A stretch of 64,000 nt of DNA, taken from positions 49,405 through 113,404 of the forward strand of contig NZ_JBLOBF010000005.1 of assembly GCF_047785965.1 (NCBI RefSeq). Direction: 5' to 3'. The notes beneath the pieces were generated by a model. The model was not told where the DNA came from, did no database searches, and saw nothing but the letters and a program-made list of their open reading frames with translations. Origin of the DNA: Caldisericum exile_A (GTDB lineage Bacteria; Caldisericota; Caldisericia; Caldisericales; Caldisericaceae). A program made the position numbers and the translations under genes. Numbering within the stretch: the first letter of the stretch is position 1; each line of letters starts with the position of its first letter. Below, one piece after another: positions 16,355 through 26,008 of this stretch.

Positions 16355-19229
16355 AAGAAAAGGTCTTGCAAGTTTAGGCGTTGTTGCCTTGATTGCCGTT
16401 ATGATTCTTGATACGCTTGTGTTATTATCGATTCCTCCAAACCCATCTGATAGCATTCTTCGTGCAAAATTTATTGAAGTTGCAAAGAAATATAATATTC
16501 CATCTGTGATATTAATGGGAATAGCCTATACAGAATCTGGATGGAAACAGTTTGACGCAAGTGGTAATCCCATAATTCACACTAATACCGACGGCTCAAT
16601 TGACATTGGCATTATGCAAATAAACTCAAAGGGTAGATCTGACATTGACAGGTTAAAGACGGATGTTTTCTACAATATCGAAGTTGGTGCAAAGATTCTT
16701 GACGGAAAATGGAAAATTACTCCTGCAATTGGTGATTCTGATAGAAATATCCTCGAAAATTGGTATTACGCAATCTGGGCTTATAACGGATTTTCATATA
16801 TAAACCATCCTGCAAATCCAAATGGGAGATATTATCAGGATAAAGTTATTGATAACATTGCAAGGCTCATAATAGGAGACGATGGTCAACCTCTTTGGAC
16901 ACCAGTTAGCATTACAAAGCCAGATCCATCTAAAATTACAAATCCACCGACATACATTGATACGCCCACCCCATACCACTTTGGAGATCTCTATGAGAAT
17001 CCGACTGACAATGCTCGTGTTGTTCAAGCAAATACTGACCTTATAATGCCTACAAATTCAGATGTGCATCTTCAATTCATCATCCAAAATGTTGGCACAT
17101 CTACGTGGAGTCCAACGATATTTAATAATCCATATTCTGTAAAACTTACCCTTGTAGGAGGGAATACAAAGATTGAAAAATCTATTCCTATCTCAAATAG
17201 AGTTCAACCAGGAGAAACTTACCTTTGTGATTTTGTGGTGTCTGTGGGCACTCCCAATAATTATGAAATAACAGTCGAATTCTTTAACGGCAAGAATCCA
17301 TTTGGGCAAAAAGTTAAATCAAGTATTACTTTTGCAAACTTTTCAGTTTTAGACCAAAATAATTCTAACCAAACTGTCTCAAACTACACGATAAATCTTA
17401 ATTACAAAACTGATCTAAATGTGAATTTTATACCCTATCTATTTGTAAAATATGTAAGTAATACGCAAATCTTATCAACTGATTTAGTTCAAGGCATCAA
17501 TACAAACGGACAAATTTCGTTCTCAATTCTACCTAACTTTAAAGTCCCTTCAAGTGTAACTCTTGAGACATATCTTGCGTTTTCTACTTCAAGTAATTTG
17601 ACTAATACATTCTCATATTTCTATAAGGGGAGTTATACAATTTCTTTTAACCCTACCGATGGAATAATCTTAGATTCTTATCCAGCTGCCTTAATAACTG
17701 TAGATGGGAACTCTACAAACTTAACTACACGTGCATTTGTGCCACTTACATTGGGAAATCATACCATTTCGCTTACAAAAGATGGTTATAATACATATAC
17801 CTTAAACTATAACTATTCAAGTTTTGATTATGTTTTTGTAAATCTTGCCCAAAGCACAAATAATAAACCACAGGCAAGCCTAACTAATGTTGATTTTCAA
17901 ATGCTTAATCAAAATGAATCAAAATTTGTAAATGTCCTTATAAGCGCACCTGATACGAATACCATAATGTTTTTAATGTCAACTTCAAAGATGTTTTCAT
18001 TTTATCCTGCATCGATAAAAGGAAAAGGCGTTATAACAGTTATCGCTGATGCAAGATGGGGAAACGTGGGTACAAATACTGGAAGCATTACATTCTCTTA
18101 CAATGGCGTGAAAAATGCAATTAATTTGACAGCATCAGTTCAGGTTATTGGTGCAAGTCTTAAAGCAAACCCAGCAAGTCTTACAGTGAGAGTGCCTGAT
18201 TTAATTTCTTTTGATGTTATTTTAAATACAGATACGCCACTAAAAAATATATCTTTCAAAGTTGATTATCCACAGAATAACCTTGAATTTGTAAGTTTTA
18301 ATTCCTCTTATCTTGTAAAATCTAACGACTCACTTACCTTTACAGGTGATGTATCGAATGTTCAAAGTGGCTCTTCAATTTTAACGCTTACTTTTAAGGC
18401 AATCTCTGAAAGTGCGGATAAAGTCCTTATAAACTTTGCAAATCTCACTGCGACAAACGAAACAAAGGTCAATGTATATGCAACGCCTTTTGAACTTAAA
18501 ATTTTACCACCTTTTGTAAAACCTTCAAAGGTTACAGGTATCACACTGATAAATAATGTATCAAAGGTTGAATTTTCGTTTAGTGAAAGTATAGCTGGGT
18601 CGTATAGAATAAAAGATTACGAAATCTACCGAAGCAAAACAAATGATCTATTAACTGCAATGTATGTTGGGGAAACGACTAATACACGTTTTACAGACTT
18701 AGGGCCATTTGAACAAAATAATACTTACTACTATTGGGTTATAGCAGTTGACGAAAAGGGAAATTCATCAGATCCATCGGATACATTTATTGTTAAACCA
18801 ATTGTTTTTTCGGATACAAAAGTAAATGCAGTGAAACTTGAGTTTTATATTGGTTCTCCTTATTATTACATAAACGGCATTCAAATGAAGATGGATACCT
18901 CGCCTATTATTCTTGGAGGAAGAACATTTGTCCCTGTAAGATTTATTGCAGAGCCGCTCTACGCTCAGGTTATTTGGAGGGGAGAGACAAAAACTGTCAT
19001 TGTTGCACTTAAAGATAAAATAATTGAACTATATATAGGGAATCCACTTGCCTCAATTAACGGTGTTCAAACAGCAATTGATAAGGATAACCCTCAGGTT
19101 GCGCCGTTCATAAAGGATGGAAGAACGATGCTTCCATTAAGATTTATTGCAGAAAATTTTGGCGCAGAAGTGCTTTGGGATAGTGTTAATAAAAAGGTTA
19201 CAATTCTTTACAATTCAGCAACACATTGA
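16347..19229 (+). CDS. Large surface protein: lytic-transglycosylase-like domain with PEGA, cohesin-like, FnIII and copper-amine-oxidase-like domains
   Basis: A 960-residue exported protein. Residues 7-30 form a signal/anchor helix. Residues about 35-180 resemble lysozyme-like SLT transglycosylases, with the likely catalytic glutamate in AYTESGWK and the GIMQINSKG motif, so it may cut peptidoglycan. A beta-rich segment follows (about 230-330). A PEGA repeat lies at about 435-490. A cohesin-like beta domain spans about 604-718, and a fibronectin type III domain about 728-818. The end (about 831-956) is a copper-amine-oxidase N-terminal-like pair with RTFVPVRFIAE and RTMLPLRFIAE. The combination suggests a cell-wall-bound remodelling or attachment protein. 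It overlaps the SbcD-like gene by eight bases. Confidence 0.8.
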   Translation: MNKRKGLASLGVVALIAVMILDTLVLLSIPPNPSDSILRAKFIEVAKKYNIPSVILMGIAYTESGWKQFDASGNPIIHTNTDGSIDIGIMQINSKGRSDIDRLKTDVFYNIEVGAKILDGKWKITPAIGDSDRNILENWYYAIWAYNGFSYINHPANPNGRYYQDKVIDNIARLIIGDDGQPLWTPVSITKPDPSKITNPPTYIDTPTPYHFGDLYENPTDNARVVQANTDLIMPTNSDVHLQFIIQNVGTSTWSPTIFNNPYSVKLTLVGGNTKIEKSIPISNRVQPGETYLCDFVVSVGTPNNYEITVEFFNGKNPFGQKVKSSITFANFSVLDQNNSNQTVSNYTINLNYKTDLNVNFIPYLFVKYVSNTQILSTDLVQGINTNGQISFSILPNFKVPSSVTLETYLAFSTSSNLTNTFSYFYKGSYTISFNPTDGIILDSYPAALITVDGNSTNLTTRAFVPLTLGNHTISLTKDGYNTYTLNYNYSSFDYVFVNLAQSTNNKPQASLTNVDFQMLNQNESKFVNVLISAPDTNTIMFLMSTSKMFSFYPASIKGKGVITVIADARWGNVGTNTGSITFSYNGVKNAINLTASVQVIGASLKANPASLTVRVPDLISFDVILNTDTPLKNISFKVDYPQNNLEFVSFNSSYLVKSNDSLTFTGDVSNVQSGSSILTLTFKAISESADKVLINFANLTATNETKVNVYATPFELKILPPFVKPSKVTGITLINNVSKVEFSFSESIAGSYRIKDYEIYRSKTNDLLTAMYVGETTNTRFTDLGPFEQNNTYYYWVIAVDEKGNSSDPSDTFIVKPIVFSDTKVNAVKLEFYIGSPYYYINGIQMKMDTSPIILGGRTFVPVRFIAEPLYAQVIWRGETKTVIVALKDKIIELYIGNPLASINGVQTAIDKDNPQVAPFIKDGRTMLPLRFIAENFGAEVLWDSVNKKVTILYNSATH

Positions 19230-19238
19230 GGTGATATT

Positions 19239-20216
19239 ATGAAAAAGGTTGAAGTTCATGAAGCTATAAATAAGCCTCTTGCAACTGATGTTACAATGAT
19301 TGAAGACTTCAAGAAGAGCGTTCTTTTTAAAAGAGGTCATATTATTTCTGAAAGTGATATTCCAAAACTTCTTTCAATTGGAAGACACTATGTATGGATC
19401 GAAGATGAAGATAGTAGTCTTGTCCATGAAGATGATGCGGGAATCTTTTTAATGGAATCAATTAAAGGGGATAATCTTGGCTTTACTTTGCCTCAAGAGT
19501 CAAAGGTAAAGCTTATTGCTGAAACTGACGGCGTTTTAGTTGTGAATACTCAAGGACTTTTCAAGATAAACGAAATTGAAGATGTTGTTGTTGCAACTAA
19601 GCGTCCTTTTACTTTTGTTAAAAGTAGGACACCTGTTGCAATTGGAAAAATTATGCCTAAGGAAATCTCGAAAGAAATCCTTTTAGAAGTTGAAAATATT
19701 GCAAATATGTATAAGCCTATTGTTGATTTAAAACCGATTACTCCTCACAAAATTGCACTTTTTCCTGTTGGCAACGAATTTATTGAAGGTTTAAGAGAAG
19801 AGGTTTTGAGTTTTAAAATTAAAGAATATCTTGAAAGTCTTGGGCAGGAAATTGTTTTAAGAGAGATTCTTCCAGATAATGATGAAAAAATTAAAGGCGC
19901 TGGATTAAAGGCATTTGAGAAAGGTGCAGATATTGTGATTTATATGGGAGGAATGGCAGTTGACCCCGACGATAGAACTGTTCCAGGAATTAAACTTATG
20001 GGAGTTGAAGTTGTAAAATATGGTGTCCCAATTTTTCCTGGATTTACCTTTCTTTTAGGTTATTTAAAGGATAAGGTTGTACTTGGTATTCCTTCCTCTT
20101 CAGGCATTACAAAAGAAGGCACAAGTTTCCACTTCATTATGCCAATAATTTTGTCCAATTATCGAATAACAAAAAACGATCTTATCAAGTTTTCTCTTGG
20201 TGGATACCTAACTTAG
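19239..20216 (+). CDS. Molybdopterin-binding (MoeA/MoCF-like) protein
   Basis: A 325-residue protein whose C-terminal half is a molybdopterin-binding domain. The signature is GGMAVDPDDRTVPG near residue 236, followed by GVPIFPGFTFLLGYLKDKVVLGIPSSSG. The N-terminal half is related to the MoeA-like family but lacks the full MoeA length. It may sense or insert molybdenum cofactor; the molybdenum hydroxylase operon starts 1.4 kb downstream. It sits nine bases after the 960-residue gene with AGGTGA as ribosome site, so it is the last gene of the long plus-strand run. Confidence 0.8.
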   Translation: MKKVEVHEAINKPLATDVTMIEDFKKSVLFKRGHIISESDIPKLLSIGRHYVWIEDEDSSLVHEDDAGIFLMESIKGDNLGFTLPQESKVKLIAETDGVLVVNTQGLFKINEIEDVVVATKRPFTFVKSRTPVAIGKIMPKEISKEILLEVENIANMYKPIVDLKPITPHKIALFPVGNEFIEGLREEVLSFKIKEYLESLGQEIVLREILPDNDEKIKGAGLKAFEKGADIVIYMGGMAVDPDDRTVPGIKLMGVEVVKYGVPIFPGFTFLLGYLKDKVVLGIPSSSGITKEGTSFHFIMPIILSNYRITKNDLIKFSLGGYLT

Positions 20217-20256
20217 AGAGATGTATAAGGCTATTTTTATGTTTTTCCTTATTTAG

Positions 20257-20930
20257 AAAAGAGGCACACCTCTTTCTAACTTACTCCTATGGCTTCTCTT
20301 GGACTTCCCTAAAAGGAGGATAATCCTCATCGCTTCGTTCCTCGGATTGACAATTCTTTGATGTATTTTGGGGGAGTTTTGAGGGGGCGGTTTGTTGTCC
20401 CCTCAAAATGGTTGTCATATCGAGCGAAGCGAGATATCTCCTCTGTTTATATTGAAGGGATAAAAGTCCCTCCTTCGAACTACCCCAAAAGGAGGAGATT
20501 TCTCACTTACTCGAAGGGATAAAAGTCCCCCTTCGAACTACCCCCAAAGGAGGAGGTTTCTTATTACTAGAAGGGGTAAAAGACCCCCTTCGAACTACCC
20601 CAAAAGGAGGAGATTTCTCCTCACTACGTTCGTCGAAATGACTGGTTGTGTCATTCAGAAGTCAATTTTTCCTTGTCATTCCGAAAGCAATTTCTGTCAT
20701 TCTGAAGCCAATTTTTATTTGTCGTTCCGAAGCCGAAGGCGAGGAATCTCCTCAGTTTTGGGGGAGTTTTGAGGGGGCGGTTTGTTGTCCCCTCAAAACG
20801 GTTGTCATTCCGAGGTGGCATAGCCACGAGGAATCTCCTATTTTAATGGGAAAAATATACCTCCCTCTCCTATTTCCCCAAAAGAGGAGTCTCCTTACTA
20901 CGTATGGAATGACTAATTGGTGTAGTCTGC
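20257..20930. repeat. Hairpin-rich repeat block (GTCATTCCGA / GAGGAATCTCC family), copy A
   Basis: A non-coding mosaic of short modules. It opens with an AAAGAGG-CACA-CCTCTTT hairpin followed by CTAACTTAC. Next comes a TTTTGAGGGG / CCCCTCAAAA stem (20377-20386 with 20399-20408), repeated at 20767-20776 with 20789-20798. Three palindrome-like units combine GTCATTCCGA-type starts with GAGGAATCTCC-type ends (20414-20442, 20721-20750, 20803-20838). The same modules recur at 44039-44393. An ORF can be drawn through it, but it only translates the repeats. Confidence 0.85.
20454..20625. repeat. Three tandem units of about 58 bp inside repeat block A
   Basis: Units begin at 20454, 20513 and 20570 with GAAGGGATAAAAGTCCC-like sequence, continue with CTTCGAACTACCCC and end in GGAGGAGATTTCT. 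Each unit can fold because its GAAGGG and CCTTC parts are complementary. Differences between units are point changes, indicating local tandem amplification. Confidence 0.8.
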
Positions 20931-21560
20931 AGGATGTTATTCCTTCTATTTCTAATGATGTTGGTTTTTCAAAAAGAAACTTCATAGCGCAACGAAAATG
21001 GAAAATACCTTGCAAATTTTTCAGTTTTTTATCCTACTTTAAATTTAAAAATTTCTCGAAAGAGGCTAAACAAGCGCAAAACCAGTTATTGCAAATCTAC
21101 CTTGAGGAATTTGATGTTTAATAATTTTCTTTTTAATTGGAGCTTTTAAAGAATTAATAACATCAACAACACAGTTAATTTAATAAGAAGCGAAATTGCA
21201 GTAATAACTTATGTAAAATTTTTAAAATGGTAAACCTTTTTAATGGTTAAGCCTATAAATACTAATTGCAACAGTGAAAAAAAATAGTAATAAACCACCA
21301 CTGAAGATGATAAAATATTATTTGAAAAGCCCTTAATATGGATTGAATTGAATTATTTGCTAATGGTTGAGATTTAACTTCAAGATCTGAGAGGATTGCA
21401 AGCTTTCTTAAACAAAGGGTTTTGTTTCGGTGTTAAAAGGATAAGTAAATGAGAAAGAAATTTATAAGTGATGATTTTTTAATTCAGTCCAAAAATCTCC
21501 CTTCTTTTACATTATCCTCAATTACTTTTAACAAAGTGAGATGAGTTTTATTAACTCTCT
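20931..21560. other. AT-rich gene-free stretch
   Basis: About 630 bases with no convincing coding frame, RNA gene or repeat. It separates repeat block A from the promoter of the purine/pyrimidine operon. No ribosome site precedes any of the short frames. Confidence 0.5.
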
Positions 21561-21589
21561 TTAACAAAATAGCAGAGAATTATTATAAT
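21561..21589 (+). promoter_or_regulatory. Promoter of the preT-ssnA-like operon
   Basis: TTAACA (21561-21566), a 17-base spacer and TATAAT (21584-21589), 36 bases before the preT start. Confidence 0.75.
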
Positions 21590-21624
21590 ATATTTATGAG
21601 AACAAAAATCAAAGGAGGTAAAAA

Positions 21625-22887
21625 GTGGAAAAGAAACTCGATCAAACACAGGCTTTGATTGAAGCAGAAAGATGTCTCTATTGCTATGATGCACCATGTG
21701 AAAAGGCATGTCCTGCACATGTACCCGTGCCTGAGTTTATCCAATCAATCAGAAGTGGAAATATTAAAGGTGCAAGAGAGCTTGTGAGCCTTGCAAATCC
21801 ATCAATTGAGGTTTGTGGAGAGGTGTGCCCTGAGGAGCAATTTTGCCAATCTGTTTGCACAAGAGCAAAGATTGATTCCCCAATCAAAATTAGAGAACTT
21901 CACAAATTTGTAACTGACAATGTAAAACTAAAAGATCTTGAACTTGATTTGCCGCCATTGAATGGAAAGAAGGTTGCAATTATTGGCGGTGGTCCTGCAG
22001 GACTTGCCTGTGCAAGAGAACTACGTAGATATGGTATTAAATCTGTCATCTTTGAGAAGAAAGAACTTGGTGGAATCCCAGTGCAAGAAATTTCCAAAGA
22101 GCGACTTTCCGATGAAATTTCAAGAGGCGAAGCGAAACAGATCCTTGAGTTGTTTGATGCGGAAGTAAGGGACAAGAAGATTACAAGTCTAAATGAGCTT
22201 GGAAATGAATTTGACGCTGTATTTATAGGAACAGGCTTGACCGAGGAACTTGAACTTGATGTAAAGGGTGTAAATATTCAAAGTGTTTATACAGCAAGGA
22301 AGCTTCTAAAAACTATAAAATCTGGTATGAAAACAAACTTAGGAAAAAGGATTGGTGTAATAGGTGGCGGAAACGTTGCAGTGGAAGTGGCTGCCGCATT
22401 AAAGAGAGAAGATCCATCAAGAGATGTTGAAGTTGTTTATCGTAGAGGCTTAAAGGAATTAAGAGCTTTTAAAGATGAAATTGAGGAAGCCCTTGAACTG
22501 GGAGTTGCATTCCAATTCCTCGCAATACCGATTGAAATTAAGGGCACTGAAAAAGTTGAAGGACTTGTCTTAAGGAGAGCTCGTCTTGGTGAACCAGATG
22601 CAAGTGGTAGGCGTACATTTGAAGAAGTGCCAAATTCTGATTTCTTCATTCCTTTTGATAGTATCGTAATAGCAATAGGACAGAAACCATCTGATGTATT
22701 CTCTGAACTTGAAAAAACAAATAATGGGCTAATTAAAGTTAATGAAAATCTTGAAACCTCTAAACATGGAGTATTTGCAGGTGGTGATATTGTAAGAGGT
22801 GCTTCGACGATTGTAGAAGCTGTTTCGGATGGTAAGAAGGCAGCACAGTCAATTTTAAAATACATTGAAGGAGGGAAAAATGTTTAA
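21625..22887 (+). CDS. preT: NAD-dependent dihydropyrimidine dehydrogenase, PreT-type FAD/NAD subunit
   Basis: Electron-transfer subunit that moves electrons between NAD(H) and the PreA pyrimidine-reducing subunit. The N-terminus holds the Fe-S cysteines typical of the glutamate-synthase-small-chain family (CLYCYDAPCEKACP and CGEVCPEEQFCQSVC). An FAD Rossmann motif AIIGGGPAGLACAREL follows near residue 115, then an NAD(P) motif GVIGGGNVAVEVA near residue 244. It starts with GTG after AAAGGAGG. The 420-residue length is right for PreT. It is the first gene of a nine-gene purine/pyrimidine operon and overlaps preA by eight bases. Direction, reduction or oxidation of pyrimidines, cannot be told from the sequence. 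Confidence 0.88.
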   Translation: MEKKLDQTQALIEAERCLYCYDAPCEKACPAHVPVPEFIQSIRSGNIKGARELVSLANPSIEVCGEVCPEEQFCQSVCTRAKIDSPIKIRELHKFVTDNVKLKDLELDLPPLNGKKVAIIGGGPAGLACARELRRYGIKSVIFEKKELGGIPVQEISKERLSDEISRGEAKQILELFDAEVRDKKITSLNELGNEFDAVFIGTGLTEELELDVKGVNIQSVYTARKLLKTIKSGMKTNLGKRIGVIGGGNVAVEVAAALKREDPSRDVEVVYRRGLKELRAFKDEIEEALELGVAFQFLAIPIEIKGTEKVEGLVLRRARLGEPDASGRRTFEEVPNSDFFIPFDSIVIAIGQKPSDVFSELEKTNNGLIKVNENLETSKHGVFAGGDIVRGASTIVEAVSDGKKAAQSILKYIEGGKNV

Positions 22888-24115
22888 GAAAGTCGATATA
22901 TCAATTGACTTTTTAGGCATTCATCTTGATTCGCCATTCATTCTTTCTGCTGCGCCTCCAACTGATGAACTTGAAATGGCAGAAAGAGGGCTTGAAGCAG
23001 GTTGGGCTGGGGTTATTCTTAAAACAACATCCGTTGAAGGAAACCCCGTCGAGCTTAAAAATCCGATGATGTCATCTTTTGGACCAATGAGCAAGAAGGT
23101 CGTTGGGCTTGGAAACATTGACCTTATTTCACATCATCATATTGATGTAGTTGAAGAAAGAGTTCGATACCTTAAAAAGAAATTTCCGAATAAAATGATT
23201 GCCGCATCTATTATGGGAGCATCAAAGGAAGATTGGCAAACACTTGTATGGAGATTAAAGAAGGCAGGTGCAGATCTCATTGAATGTTCCTTTAGTTGCC
23301 CTCAAGGAAGTATGGGCGAAGAGCCTGGAAAGATGCTTGCGCAGAGCGTTGAAGCAACTGAAAAAGTTACGCGTTGGGTGAAGGAAGCAGCTGATACAAC
23401 ACCAGTTCTAATTAAAATAACTCCACAAGTGACCGATATTGTGGAGGTTGCAAAGGCAGTTAAAAGAGGTGGCGCAGATGGTATTACAGCTTCAAATACA
23501 ATTCCATCTCTTACAGGTGTAGATATCTATACATTTGAACCATATCCAACACTTTTTGGTGAGGGTGCATATTCTGGTTTGTCTGGTCCTGCAATTAAGC
23601 CTATAACTTTAAGGACAATTGCAGAAATCGCAAAGAATGTGGATATTGTAATTTCCGGTAATGGTGGTGCTTTTAATTGGCGCGATGCCGTTGAATTTAT
23701 GGCAGTTGGTGCATCAAATGTCCAATTCTGCACGCTTCCAATGCACTATGGCTTTAGAACAATAAGAGACCTTAGAAGTGGTCTTGAACACTATCTTAAG
23801 GAAATGGGATTCACAAGTCCAATGGAGATTGTTGGCAAGGCATTGAAGAACATAAAGAACCAGGAAGATCTTGTTAAACCAGAAACAAAATCAGAGATTA
23901 ACTACGATAAATGCATTGGCTGTGGTCTTTGCTTTGCAGCCTGTAACGATGGTGGACATATGGCAATTTCTTGGGATTCAGAATTGCGTAAGCCGACAGT
24001 GAATGAGGACAAATGTACTGGTTGTGCAATGTGTATGCAGGTTTGCCCTGTTGATGCAATAAGGATGAGAGAAAAATTTGATTCAAAGGTTCATTACTTT
24101 GCAGAAAGAAGGTGA
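22880..24115 (+). CDS. preA: Dihydropyrimidine dehydrogenase catalytic subunit PreA
   Basis: FMN-containing TIM-barrel enzyme that interconverts uracil or thymine with their dihydro forms. The barrel starts with IDFLGIHLDSPFILSAAPP and includes the active-site loop ECSFSCPQGSMGEE. The C-terminus adds two [4Fe-4S] motifs, CIGCGLCFAACND near residue 345 and CTGCAMCMQVCP near residue 378. The ATG at 22880 is chosen because GAAGGAGGG directly precedes it; a longer reading from TTG 22865 includes the ribosome site. At 411 residues it matches PreA. A role in purine catabolism instead is possible given the neighbours. Confidence 0.9.
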   Translation: MFKKVDISIDFLGIHLDSPFILSAAPPTDELEMAERGLEAGWAGVILKTTSVEGNPVELKNPMMSSFGPMSKKVVGLGNIDLISHHHIDVVEERVRYLKKKFPNKMIAASIMGASKEDWQTLVWRLKKAGADLIECSFSCPQGSMGEEPGKMLAQSVEATEKVTRWVKEAADTTPVLIKITPQVTDIVEVAKAVKRGGADGITASNTIPSLTGVDIYTFEPYPTLFGEGAYSGLSGPAIKPITLRTIAEIAKNVDIVISGNGGAFNWRDAVEFMAVGASNVQFCTLPMHYGFRTIRDLRSGLEHYLKEMGFTSPMEIVGKALKNIKNQEDLVKPETKSEINYDKCIGCGLCFAACNDGGHMAISWDSELRKPTVNEDKCTGCAMCMQVCPVDAIRMREKFDSKVHYFAERR

Positions 24116-24119
24116 AAAC

Positions 24120-24593
24120 TTGAAAGAGGTAAGTATTAATTTTAAATTAAATGGCAAGGAGTATAACCTTACGGTACCGACTAACCTTACACTTCTTCAG
24201 ATAATTCGTGAAAAACTTGATTTAACTGGTACTAAAAGAGGATGTGGAAAAGGAGAATGTGGAGCTTGCACTGTAATTTTCAATGGAAGAACTGTCAACT
24301 CTTGCCTTGTTCTTGCCCCAAAGGTTGATGGCGCAGAGGTTATAACAGTTGAGGGAATTGGAACTTTTGAAAACCCCCATCCTATACAGGAGGCGTTTGT
24401 CGAGGAAGGCGCCGTTCAGTGTGGTTTTTGCACACCCGGTTTTGTTGTATCTGCCTACGATCTTCTTTCTAAAAATCCTCATCCAACAGAAGATGATATC
24501 CGAGAAGGGCTTTCTGGCAATCTCTGTAGATGCACTGGATACATAAAGATCATTAATGCAGTTAAAAAGGCTTCAGAAAAATTAAATGGATAA
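24120..24593 (+). CDS. Molybdenum hydroxylase, 2x[2Fe-2S] small subunit
   Basis: Iron-sulfur subunit of a xanthine-dehydrogenase-type enzyme, passing electrons from the molybdenum site to FAD. Cluster ligands are in order: the plant-ferredoxin type GCGKGECGACTV plus a following cysteine (NSCL), then CGFCTPGF and NLCRCTGY for the second cluster. With the TTG start at 24120 it is 157 residues, the family norm. AAGGTG precedes this TTG, while the longer ORF from 24078 would overlap preA. This subunit is called xdhC in some bacteria, which should not be confused with the maturation factor XdhC two genes on. Confidence 0.93.
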   Translation: MKEVSINFKLNGKEYNLTVPTNLTLLQIIREKLDLTGTKRGCGKGECGACTVIFNGRTVNSCLVLAPKVDGAEVITVEGIGTFENPHPIQEAFVEEGAVQCGFCTPGFVVSAYDLLSKNPHPTEDDIREGLSGNLCRCTGYIKIINAVKKASEKLNG

Positions 24594-25191
24594 ATACATT
24601 TCAGGAGTTCTATTATCTGCTGGAAAATCGGAAAGAATGGGGGAGATGAAAGCGCTTCTCTCCCTCAATAATAAACTTGTTATCGAAAAACTCATTGAAG
24701 AGTACTTGGATACTCCTATTGATGAACTTATTGTGGTTGTTGGCTTTAATGGTCAAAAACTTGAATCAATTATAAAAAGTTTGTTTCAAACGGATAAATT
24801 AAAGGTCGTTTATAACGAAAAATATGAAGAAGGAATGTTTTCTTCGGTTGTAAAAGGCGTTGAATCTGCTACATTTGATAATGTTCTTCTTGGGCTTGTT
24901 GATAATCCTCTTATAAATAGTGATATTATTAAAAGATTGCTTAATGAATTTGATTTTGAGCATATTGTTATTCCCTCTTATAACAAGAAAGGTGGACATC
25001 CGGTTTTGTTTCCAAAGTTTGTAAAAGATGCAATACTTTCAGGTAAGTATGAAACTTTAAAGGAAGTTTTTGATTCATTCAAAGAAAAAGTTGATTATGT
25101 TGATGCGCCAATTGAAGTTACCATTGATATGGATACAAAAGAGGATTATGAAAAAATTCTCCGATTTTTAGAGGGAGGCTCATATGATTAA
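24586..25191 (+). CDS. MocA/MobA-like molybdenum-cofactor nucleotidyltransferase
   Basis: A 201-residue nucleotidyltransferase, likely adding CMP to molybdopterin to make the cytosine-dinucleotide cofactor used by xanthine-dehydrogenase-type enzymes. The signature LLSAGKSERMGEMKALL lies at the N-terminus. A GLVDNPLI segment is the metal-binding strand, and PSYNKKGGHPVLFPK is the family's substrate loop. It overlaps the Fe-S subunit by eight bases and the XdhC-like gene by eight, so it is made with its client enzyme. CMP versus GMP specificity is inferred from context. Confidence 0.87.
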   Translation: MDKYISGVLLSAGKSERMGEMKALLSLNNKLVIEKLIEEYLDTPIDELIVVVGFNGQKLESIIKSLFQTDKLKVVYNEKYEEGMFSSVVKGVESATFDNVLLGLVDNPLINSDIIKRLLNEFDFEHIVIPSYNKKGGHPVLFPKFVKDAILSGKYETLKEVFDSFKEKVDYVDAPIEVTIDMDTKEDYEKILRFLEGGSYD

Positions 25192-26008
25192 TGTATACGA
25201 AAAGATGGCAGAACTTATAAAGAAGGGTACGGAATTTGTTTTTGTTGTGGTTGTGAATGCAGAAGAATCAACCGCAGGGAAAAAGGGCTTCAAGATGATT
25301 GTCCTTAAAGACGGCTCATTCTATGGGACAGTTGGTGGTGGCACACTTGAAAAAGATGCAATCGAAATTGCGAAAGAACTTTTTAAAACTAAAGGTACTT
25401 ACTACAAAAAATATGTCCTTAAAGAAGGCGATCCCCTTTCTTTGGGAATGGTCTGTGGTGGGGAGGTTGAATTGTACTTTGAATATGTTGGCACAAAAAG
25501 ACAAATGGTGATCTTTGGAGCAGGACATCTTGGAAAGGCACTTTACGAAGTTGCTAAGGTCTCAAAAGAGTATGATTTTGTGGTTATTGATGAGCGTCCT
25601 GACTTTGCAAATGAAGAAAATTTCCCTAATACAACAATCTTCAATGGTGAAGGAATTTATAAAAGAGTTTCTGAACTTCCCATTCGTGATGGTGCAGAGG
25701 TTGTTATCTTAACTCCAGGTGGCGAAAATGACCCTTATATTCTAAAAGGTCTTTATGACAAGAATGTGTCATATACTTATATAGGGATGATAGGAAGCCT
25801 CAATCGAAGAAATAAATGCTTTGAAAAGGCTACGGAATTAGGAGTGTCAAAAGAATTTTTAGATAAGATCTTTGCACCTGTTGGTCTTGCTATTGGTTCT
25901 GAGACTCCGTTTGAGATTGCGATTGCAATTTTGGGCGAAATTATTGCCCTTAAAAAGGGCTATATAGATAAAGTTTTAACAGAAAGGAGTGCACATGAAA
26001 GAACTTGA
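25184..26008 (+). CDS. XdhC/CoxI-family molybdenum-cofactor maturation factor
   Basis: A 274-residue protein of the XdhC/CoxI family, which binds the molybdenum cofactor, helps its sulfuration and delivers it to the hydroxylase. The N-terminal XdhC domain includes STAGKKGFKMIVLKDG and YGTVGGGTLEKDAIE. The C-terminal Rossmann-like part begins MVIFGAGHLGKALYEVA and includes IGMIGSLNRRNKCFEK and FAPVGLAIGSETPFEIAIAILGEI, all conserved in the family. GGGAGG precedes the ATG. It ends 14 bases inside the FAD-subunit gene. Confidence 0.9.
   Translation: MINVYEKMAELIKKGTEFVFVVVVNAEESTAGKKGFKMIVLKDGSFYGTVGGGTLEKDAIEIAKELFKTKGTYYKKYVLKEGDPLSLGMVCGGEVELYFEYVGTKRQMVIFGAGHLGKALYEVAKVSKEYDFVVIDERPDFANEENFPNTTIFNGEGIYKRVSELPIRDGAEVVILTPGGENDPYILKGLYDKNVSYTYIGMIGSLNRRNKCFEKATELGVSKEFLDKIFAPVGLAIGSETPFEIAIAILGEIIALKKGYIDKVLTERSAHERT

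Noticed and set aside
20648..21121. Open frame of 157 codons (plus strand) and a minus-strand frame in the same place
   Set aside because: It translates the hairpin repeats and has no ribosome site; repeat modules are shared with 44 kb out of frame.
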